NCBI RefSeq assembly: GCF_002288925.2
Contig: NW_022098031.1
Span: 11,251,251-11,315,250, forward strand
Reading direction: 5' to 3'
DNA from: Delphinapterus leucas
Lineage: Eukaryota; Chordata; Mammalia; Artiodactyla; Monodontidae
DNA length: 64,000 bases
The notes below the pieces were generated by a model. It did no database searches. It was not told the DNA's origin and saw only the letters and a list, made by a program, of their open reading frames with translations. Below are positions 56,360 through 64,000 of this stretch, one piece after another. A program made the position numbers and the translations under genes. Positions within the stretch are counted from its first letter, which is position 1. Every line of letters starts with the position of its first letter.

Positions 56360-56545
56360 CTTTATTCAAAATAGTTATTGGACATGCTCTATATTTCAAG
56401 AAATATGTCAGGTGCTAGGGATATAAAAGTAAAAGCCATGGGCTCTGCCTTCAAGGAATTGACATTCTAGTGTGGAGAGCCAGAGGTAGAAACAATTACA
56501 ATAAAAAGAGAATTGCCATGATGGAGGCATGGTGGCATTCTACGG
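56360..56545 (-). mobile_element. L2-like remnant, minus strand (probable)
   Basis: 'atgtcaggtgctagggatat', 'atgggctctgccttcaagga' and 'attgacattctagtgtggag' match the complement of an L2 3' end in order (ctaggtgctggggata ... ccctgccctcatggagcttacattctagt). Confidence 0.65.
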
Positions 56546-57255
56546 GAGACTTGTTGAAGAGGTGCCTTTATTGTCATTGAACTAGCAATATGTCGGTAGA
56601 AAATTCTCAGGGTCTCTCAGGTTTCTGCATGCCTTGTCAACAGAGACTGACCACCTTTTTTGACTTGTCTTGAACTATCTTTCAAGGGTGTTTATACTGC
56701 TAGCAAACATGTTGGAGGTTATAGTTTCTTCCTCCATGGTAGAGAGATTTGATTCTTTACTAGGATACTAAAGAAAATGTTTCCCTCCAAAGCAAAGGTT
56801 CGGCAGGTTTCTTGCAGTCTCTTTAAAATATTGGAGTTTCCTCAATTGTGATGCAAAGCCACTATATGGCACTATCTCCCTGGATCACTCCCTAATGCCC
56901 CATGGAATTCAGAGGACAAGAAGAGCCAAGGGAACATGAAGCTTGTGCTTCCTGCTGTGCCATGAGTAACAAAGTTCTTTGTCTCTGACTCAGGAATCTC
57001 ATCTCTTCTGCAAGAATCCATGCAACTGTGCAGGCTACCTTGTTAGCTTGGAAATAAGTAAAATGAACAGTTCTTGACATGGTGGCAATATGCAAATTAT
57101 GAATGCTTTCTAACTGTCTCTTGTTTCATACAACACTATGCTTTCTGAGCCTTAATTTTCTCATTTGGAAACTTGGGATAAAAATCTTCACCTCAAAAAA
57201 TCGTGGTAAGGTAAGGATCAAATGGGATGTCACATGAGTGGCAGAGACCATTAGC
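56546..57255. other. Unassigned sequence, possible MIR trace
   Basis: 57150-57230 ('gccttaattttctcatttgg') looks like a short MIR piece. Otherwise nothing is recognised. Confidence 0.4.
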
Positions 57256-57730
57256 TGTTCCCCGGTATCCGTTCTTTCTTTCTCTTACAGCATAGAAACA
57301 TGGTAGTGTACCAATGGCCACCAGACTAAGGAAAAATACGTCTTCCAGTCTTCTTCACAGGTAGGTGTGATCAAGCAATGAAGTTCGCAGTGGGATGTGA
57401 GCAGAAGCTATAAATGCAACTTTCAGATGTTGTTCCTGAAAGGAAGGAGAATTCCTTCCCCTACTCCTTCCCTCTTTCCAATTGCCTGGAATATAGACGT
57501 AGAGGTGAGACATCTTGGACCATGTGGATGGGAAGACACCCTACATACAGCAGGGGAATAAGATAGAGCCTGGATCTCTGTCTTTTCGGCAAAACCATTC
57601 AAATCTTGGACTGCTAACACACAGACTGTTATGTGAGAGAAAAATAAATTTCTGGGTTTTTTTGAGACACTACTATTTGGTATCTATGTTGCAGCAACAC
57701 ACCTATATCCTAATGAGTGGAAGAGTGAGA
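57256..57730 (+). mobile_element. LTR-like mammalian repeat (same type as 48722-49220)
   Basis: 'tgggatgtgagcagaagcta', 'ttgcctggaatatagacgta', 'acatcttggaccatgtggat', 'gatagagcctggatctctgt', 'ggactgctaacacacagact' and 'gagagaaaaataaatttctg' (polyadenylation signal) follow the shared layout. The family name is uncertain. Confidence 0.6.
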
Positions 57731-59383
57731 AGATCTGAATGATACATTAGAAAGATCTTCCTGGTGATGGCAGAGAGGAGAGAATAGAGGCAGGGAACTT
57801 AGAAGGAGGGAGACCACCTAGCTACCCAGCCATGTGTTTCTTTTTCAGAGATTTTGGATGTTGTTAAGCCTTGCCTGGCCTATGGATTTTTACAAGAATT
57901 TTGAACTTCAAAGTCAAATAAATTAGAGACACACTAAGTTTCAGTTAAACATGATTCTTTATGATAGGTATGACAGGTGTTTTGAGCATTATAGAATTTT
58001 ATGCCTCTTACAAGAGAGGGCTGAAAATAAAGTGGTCTTCAAACTTTGAAAATGGGCCCTTTCATCATAAAGCCTCTAGTATTCATGGCTACTAATATTC
58101 TAGGGAATGCAGTTCAGGAAACATGATCCAATGCCTATTAGATTTAAAGGCGCCTCTCCAGCCCTATTGAAAATTTTAATCTGAGATAACATCCAATATA
58201 AATAGTCTGCAAAGCATTTCACAAAGAAGGATGTAGGATGTTTGTTGGATACAAGGACTCAGTAAACACAAACTAGAACAAAAAGTTGCAGATACACCAA
58301 ATACCATTTAGTATCAGTATTCCTCCAATCGGAGTTAAGCTTTCAGTTTTGTTGCAAGGCGTGAATGAATAGGACAAGGATGGAAAAGGCTACAAGGTAC
58401 TACCTTGCATTACTTGGGAAGGTCTTCATGAGGAAATTCCTTGCAGGAACATATTATAAATGGTGTGACTAATCTCATAGCAAGAGATGAGGCTGCATGG
58501 TGGATGGCCTCCTTGCTCAGGGAGATCATGACAATCTAAGAGGCAAAATGAATGGAGGCAGAACAGACTGTAGAGTCAGAATCCTGTGACTTTGGCCTTG
58601 AGAGTGTTTGATCTGCCAGGAGCTCTTTTCCATGAGTAACCGAGTCCCGTCCAGCACTTATGGGATCAAATGGCAGTGTAAATTGGATCAACAGTTAACG
58701 TCTCAATTCTCTTCCATGACCAATGTAAGGAAAAGCAACTCTATTTAAATCCTTCATAGAAAAACACTTTGTGCAGAATCCTCAGGGGAAAAAAATCTTA
58801 AATCCCAAGTCCATTCCAATTATCCCTATGGTTTTCTCAACAGTATAGCTAATCCTCTGTGCCAGCAAAAGCCGTTTTCTTTCATTGTTTCGGTCCATGT
58901 CGGCAAAGGAGTTCTTAGATGCAAAGGAAACACACACAGAGGTGTCATCCTACACTTGACACTGTGACTGTGGTGACAGGTTTTCTCCAGCTGTCAGTTT
59001 CTGAAGCATTTCATTTCATTTGATGCTACCCAACTCCATGCTGAGAAGTGACAGCCAACCCCTTTTATCCTTTGTAATGTCTTCATTAGTAACAGCAGTA
59101 ATGAATTACCTTGGAGAAAAGGGGTACAGAATAAATGGTAAACATTATAAGATAGGGTCTCTATGTGGATATCCTCTATTATTTCCTCCAATTAGACTTG
59201 ACTTCTTGAGCAGTAGGAGTTTTGAATGCTGAAAAGGTAGGGAGAAGCTTCAATTTCTTCTCTGCCTTTTGGTCACATAAGACATCCTCATATTCATGCA
59301 CAGTTTCCTCATCCTCTTCTATGGGTTGGGTCATTACCCACCTAACAACCCCAAAAGCAAGTACGAATTGTGTCTCCACACTC
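57731..59383. other. Unassigned sequence
   Basis: No recognisable gene or repeat. The minus frame at 59179-59478 runs into the adjoining L1. Confidence 0.4.
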
Positions 59384-61065
59384 ATGAAAGAAATCAAAGA
59401 TGACACAAACAGATGGAGAGATATACCACGTCCCTGGATTGTAAGAATCAATATTGTGAAAGTGACTACACTACCCAAAGCAATCTACAGATTCAATGCA
59501 ATCCCTACCAAATTACCAGTGGCATTTTTTACAGAACTAGAACAAAAAAATCTTAAAATTTGTATGGAGACACAAAAGACCCCGAATAGCCAAAGCAGTC
59601 TTGAGGGGAAAAAACGGAACTGGAGGAATCAGACTCCCAGACTTCAGACTATATTACAAAGTTACGGTAATCAAGACAATTACTGTATGGTAATGTCTGT
59701 TATGGTACTGGCACAAAAACAGAAATATAGATCAATGGAACAGGATAGAAAGCCCAGAGATAAACCCACACACCTGTGGTCAACTAATCTGTGACAAAGG
59801 AGGCAAGGATATACGATGGAGAAGACAGTCTCTTCAATAAGTGGTGCTGGGGAAAATGGACAGCTACATGTAAAAGAATGAAATTAGAATGCTCCCTAAC
59901 ACCATACACAAAAATAAACTCAAAATGGATTAGAGACCTAAATGTAAGACCAGACACTATAAAACTCTTAGAGGAAAACATAGGAAGAACACTCTTTGAC
60001 ATAAATCACAGCAAGATTTTTTTTGATCCACCTCCTAGAGTAATGGAAATAAAAACAATAAACAAATGGGACCTAATGAAACTTCAAAGCTTTTGCACAG
60101 CAAAGGAATACATAAGCACGACGAAAAGACAACCCTCAGAATGGGAGAAAATATTCGCAAATGAATGGACAAAGGATTAATCTCCAAAATATATAAACAG
60201 TTCATGCAGCTCAATATTAAAAAAACAACCCAATCCAAAAATGGGCAGAAGACCTAAATAGACATTTCTCCAAAGAGGACATACAGATGGCCAAGAAGCA
60301 CATGAAAAGCTGCTCAACATCACTAATTATTAGAGAAATGCAAATCAAAACTACAATGAGGTATCACCTCACACCAGTTAACATGGGCATCATCAGAAAA
60401 TGTACAAACAACAAATGCTGGAGAGGGTGTGGAGAAAAGGGAACCCTCTTGCACTGTTGGTGGGAATGTAAATTGATACAGCCACTATGGAGAACAGTAT
60501 GGAGGTTCCTCAAAAAACTAAAAATAGAGCTACCATACGACCCAGCAATCCCACTACTGGGCATATACCCAGAGAAAACCATAAATCAGAAAGAGACATG
60601 TACCACAGTGCTCATTGCAGCACTATTTACAATAGCCAGGTCATGGAAGCAACCTAAATGCCCATCGACAGACGAGTGGATAAAGAAGATGTGGTACATA
60701 TATACAATGGAATATTACTCAGCCATAAAATGGAACGAAATTGGGTCATTTGTTGAGACGTGGATGGACCTAGAGACTGTCATACAGAGTGAAGTAAGTC
60801 AGAAAGAGAAAAATATCATGTATTAACGCATATATGTGGAACCTAGAAAAATGGTACAGATGAACCAGTTTGCAGGGCAGAAATAGAGACACAGATGTAT
60901 AGAATAAATGTATGGACACCAGGGGCGGAAAGTGGTGGGGTGGTGGTGGTGGTGGTGTGATGAATTGGGCGATTGGGATTGACATGTATACACTGATGTA
61001 TATAAAATTGATGACTAATAAGAACCTGCTGTATAAAAAGTGAAATAAAATTCAAAAAAAAAAAA
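59384..61065 (+). mobile_element. 5'-truncated L1, plus strand, about 1.7 kb
   Basis: It begins within ORF2 (atgaaagaaatcaaagatga; [17 protein letters not shown]) and runs to a (g)gtggtggtggt-rich 3'UTR and an A-tail at 61054-61065. The coding text survives in three shifted frames: 59222-59794, 59791-60180 and 60287-60826. The last includes the C-terminal Cys/His stretch [16 protein letters not shown] and ends ...[12 protein letters not shown]. It is closely related to the full-length element at 36612-42711. I see no convincing target duplication. Confidence 0.95.
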
Positions 61066-61768
61066 GTGTCCACGTCTATACAACGAGAAGGTGACTTCTT
61101 TTTAAGGGCTGTGGAGAAATTCTCAAGATAAAAGAGAGTCTCTGTCAGAAACTCTGATAATATGCATCATGAAAAACTTAAGGGTTTCTTGATCAAATCT
61201 TAGTTTGGAGAACACCAGTTTATATACAGTTAACGAGGTTTCTTTTTTTGTAGGGGTTCGGAAGCCTTTAATAGGACAATGCGTACTGTGAAACTTCAAG
61301 GGGAAAAGAAGATATAGAGAGTTTTCTGAATTTATTTCATCCCAGAAGCCTTTGTTCTGGGCCTAAATAGTTGCATGAAACATTGATTTTTTCGAAAAGC
61401 CTAAAAGAATCAGTTAATCATCAGCTTTTGTGTCTAAGGAGCACATAAGTAGCAAAAACTAAAAGTTTTTAGGACATGTCCAAGAGCCTGGCAATCTGAC
61501 CAGAGTCACACTTTTGGTGAGGAGGTTAAGCCTGACAATGTTTTGGCAGAGAAATAATCTCAGCCTTGGGACTGTTATAAATACTATAGCAGTAAAGTTT
61601 GCTCAGTCTCAGAGACAGGGTGCAGGATTTGTGCAGGTCCCACCTCTCTGGTTGGAATTCTCCCCTCTCTCTTATTTAAGAGAGGGAATGCAAGTGTACA
61701 AGAGTGACACTATTATAGGGATGCAACTCACGATCATCTGATCACCTCTAAAATGCGAAATGGTGATT
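61066..61768. other. Unassigned sequence
   Basis: Nothing recognised. Confidence 0.4.
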
Positions 61769-61784
61769 CAAAAAGGTTATACTT

Positions 61785-61988
61785 GGGCTTCCCTGGTGGC
61801 GCAGCGGTTGAGAGTCTGCCTGCCGAAGCAGCGGACGCGGGTTCGTGCCCCGGTCCGGGAAGATCCCACGTGACACGGAGCGGCTGGGCCCGTGAGCCAT
61901 GGCCGCTGAGCCTGCACGTCCGGAGCCTGTGCTCCGCAACGGGAGAGGCCACAACAGTGAGTGGCCCGCGTACCGCAAAAACCAAAAC
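61785..61988 (+). mobile_element. CHR-2-type cetacean SINE, plus strand
   Basis: Full length from gggcttccctggtggcgcag to gcgtaccgc, with an unusual (caaaac)n-like tail. It has a perfect 16-bp target duplication, caaaaaggttatactt, at 61769-61784 and 61989-62004. Confidence 0.97.
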
Positions 61989-62004
61989 CAAAAAGGTTAT
62001 ACTT

Positions 62005-62460
62005 TACTGTTTGAATGACAACCTTAAAATTGCGCATCAGATTTCAAAATGGCCCTGTTAGTGGTAATTAATGGCCCAAAGGATCCTGGAATGGATTTGC
62101 AGGATTCCAGTGGGTTTTTGCTGTCAATGAGTTTGTGAGTGTGTGTGTGTGCACGGATGTGCACAAGAACATGCTCAGGTTCACACACATGTACAAAAGT
62201 GCTGGATTGGAGGGCTGGGAAGAGAATCCAGAGAAGGGGAACTAAACCTGACTCCTCTAAAATCTTTAAAACTAGTGAGAATCCCAGAGACTACCATTCT
62301 TTGAAGCTTCTGTATCACATCTTACGGGATTTTGGTTATCAAATTATCATAGGTCATGGACACCAGGATTTGGCCTTGTGAATTTTTGCCCCACGCTATA
62401 GAGAAGTCTTCGCTTCGCATCTTACTTAGATTTATATTTTGAAAAATATAAAATGAATGT
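62005..62460. other. Unassigned, small (gt)n run
   Basis: A short gtgtgtgtgtgtg run near 62137-62150. No gene. Confidence 0.4.
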
Positions 62461-62702
62461 GATAGGCACCTTGGCGTAGTGATTAAGAATATGGATTCTA
62501 GAGCCATCCTCTCCGAGTTTGAACCTAAGCTCTGTGCCCATGGGCCAAGTTATTTATCTGCTCTGTTCCTCTGCTTCCTTGTCAGTAAAATGGGAAGGAT
62601 AATAGTACCCACTCAGGGTACTCAGGTTGTCATAGGATGACATGAGTTCTTATTTGGAAAGCTCTCAGAATAGTGCCTGATACTTAATAAGTATTTCTTA
62701 CA
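62461..62702 (+). mobile_element. MIR SINE, plus strand, nearly complete
   Basis: 'cttggcgtagtgattaagaa', 'tatggattctagagccatcc', 'ccatgggccaagttatttat', 'gtaaaatgggaaggataata' and 'agtgcctgatacttaataag' follow MIR from the A-box to the 3' end. Confidence 0.92.
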
Positions 62703-63890
62703 TATAAAAATATTTTTAAATGTGTTTCTCATTTACTGTCTTGCACATCATGATATTCAGAAGTCATTCCACTGTATGGAGCCAGTGCCCCTGGGGAAGC
62801 AGCAGAATCGGTGCAGGGAACTGTTAGCCCCCCGGAGAGAAGCAGCCGGCCCCAGTGGACCACAGCAGGAACAGGGAAAGCAGGCCCGGAGTCACATATT
62901 ATAGCTGCCCCAGTAGCAAGTTCCTGAAAGGGGGCTCAGAGTGGCAGCTGAAAGGCTAAGCAGAGTGGAATCTTCGACATTTCCAGCTAGGACTGTGGGA
63001 GGAAGCAGCCTCCCAGATGTCCCTCCTCCCCACTCACCAGCACTGATGGGCCCCTCAGAGAAGATTTGGCATCTGGGGCACGATGTGGCAAGGGAGGCCT
63101 GCACCTAGCTCTCTGTCTGCTCCCCTTGGGTGCCCTGAAGTTCCGGGACCCTGTGGAGGCACGTGCAGGAGTCAGCTGACAGCACTGGAGGGTGAGTTCA
63201 CTCCAGATGCTGCTGTGATGAGAATAAACACACCTTATAAGCCAAGGGCTGGTGGTCAGACTGCCCAAGCCAGGATTCAACAGGTCACAGCCACTGACAC
63301 AGATGCCTCCTGCAGGGAGCAGAGGAAAGGGATGTCTGAAGATAGAATATCCCCCTAAAGACGCTAGACTCGGATACCTAAAGAGACTTCCAGTTATTTT
63401 ATGTAACTGAGTTTACAACCAGATCGTTTTTTCAGAGGGGTAAATGTTTATGAGGAAGATCAAATAAGCTATAGAAAAATAGAGAAACTATATTTTTGCA
63501 CGTCTTAGTGCAGTGTGATTTAAATACACATCTCTACAATAGAAAAATTCATATGAATAAATAAAGATGCGTCTTGATAGCCAATAGCATGTAAGGTGTT
63601 GTGCTACATGCTCAGAGGGCTAGAAAGTTGAGTCAGACAAGGGTCTTGTTGTAGTATTCAGCAAAGAAAAGGACGGTCCAGGACTGAAGAGATGGCGGAG
63701 CTCAGGTGTGGTGTGTTGAATTGAAGGGGTGCTTGAACCCTATGTGACCATGTCCAGCAACGAGCTGGAAATGTAAGGCTGGAGCTCAGGCGAGAGGAGA
63801 AAGATGAAGACACTGGGAGCCCATCTACCTAGAGGTGATGACTAAAGCCTCAGGATTTCCAAGAGAGTTGGAGAGAGAAAAGGGCCGAGG
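62703..63890. other. Unassigned; locally G+C-rich at 62780-63200
   Basis: No repeat recognised. Overlapping frames on both strands (91 and 97 codons) have no domain. There is no CpG clustering that would suggest a promoter. Confidence 0.4.
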
Positions 63891-63955
63891 TTACATTCAT
63901 TCATTTATTCAACAAACACGCACCAACCCCTTCTTGGTGCAGGTGTAGCAACCAG
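63891..63955 (-). mobile_element. L2/MIR-type terminus, minus strand (short)
   Basis: 'cattcattcatttattcaac aaacacgcacc' is the typical reverse-strand start of an L2 3' end. The element continues poorly to the window edge. Confidence 0.5.
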
Positions 63956-64000
63956 TGGAAGGAAGGGTGGTGAGTCTGGAAGTGGTCATGGTATTGCCCA

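Noticed and set aside
37999..59600. Shared peptide wording (KNLKIC...NWRNQTP) in both recent L1s, suggesting a family-wide frameshift
   Set aside because: In the 36.6-42.7 kb copy this wording comes from a non-coding frame (the true frame reads [11 protein letters not shown] then a stop). In the 59.4-kb copy it results from one extra A. It is not a shared feature.
60287..60826. 179-codon plus-strand open frame
   Set aside because: It is the C-terminal end of L1 ORF2 in a 5'-truncated L1.
1..64000. CRISPR arrays, operons or bacterial-type systems
   Set aside because: The whole window is mammalian repeat-rich DNA. The only direct-repeat arrays are microsatellites, short tandem duplications and the 30-bp array in L1.

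Overview
The window looks like vertebrate nuclear DNA from a cetacean (whale or dolphin), in a gene-free intergenic or deep intronic stretch. The main evidence is a set of nine closely similar, roughly 205-bp tRNA-derived SINEs. They start gggcttccctggtggcgcag, carry pol III A- and B-box-like motifs, and end in ...gcgtaccgc plus an A-tail. I recognise these as the CHR-2-type SINE that is abundant in cetaceans. Older CHR-type SINEs, L1 elements with cetartiodactyl-type 3' ends, mammal-wide MIR and L2, MaLR/ERVL LTRs and hAT remnants are also present. I see no ruminant BovB or Bov-A2. Family names come from memory of consensus sequences, not from a database search.

I find no intact host protein-coding gene, tRNA, rRNA or CRISPR array. 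The longest open frames (up to 277 codons) are L1 ORF2 fragments or translations through SINEs and LTRs.

Layout: 1-4.9 kb is an old minus-strand L1 broken by a CHR SINE, an MST-type LTR, a CHR-2 SINE, a 30-bp-period array and a later plus-strand L1 3' end. 5-6.4 kb holds a decayed CR1/L3-like LINE end. 6.4-6.9 kb is a second MST LTR followed by an exact 35-bp tandem duplication. 7-14.5 kb is mostly unassigned, with scattered SINE, MIR, L1 and LTR pieces. 14.5-15.8 kb is an old plus-strand L1. 17.4-19.3 kb is an old L1/HAL1-like element interrupted by a MIR and by a hAT MITE with a perfect 8-bp target duplication. 19.8-22.7 kb holds a short L1 with a G-quadruplex motif, two SINEs and more HAL1/L1 remnants. 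23-36 kb is low-density ancient repeats (MLT1, MIR, L2, LTR). 36.6-42.7 kb is a full-length 6.1-kb minus-strand L1 with a perfect 15-bp target duplication. Its ORF1 has a stop, its RT motif reads FAND rather than FADD, and a SINE interrupts ORF2. 43-59 kb carries an MLT2 LTR, CHR-2 SINEs, L2/MIR, an L1 with a twin-priming inversion that hosts a SINE, and a 70-bp alternating purine-pyrimidine tract. 59.4-61.07 kb is a 5'-truncated L1. 61-64 kb has one more CHR-2 SINE and a MIR.

Nothing here amounts to a new multi-gene system. The observations most worth checking are the 30-bp array inside the old L1, a perfect CTCF-core match in the L1 5'UTR, a second CTCF-like site at 44.14 kb, the Z-DNA-prone tract, the SINE with two A-tails separated by a short non-SINE sequence, the hAT MITE, and an exon-like 93-bp interval that is probably repeat-derived.
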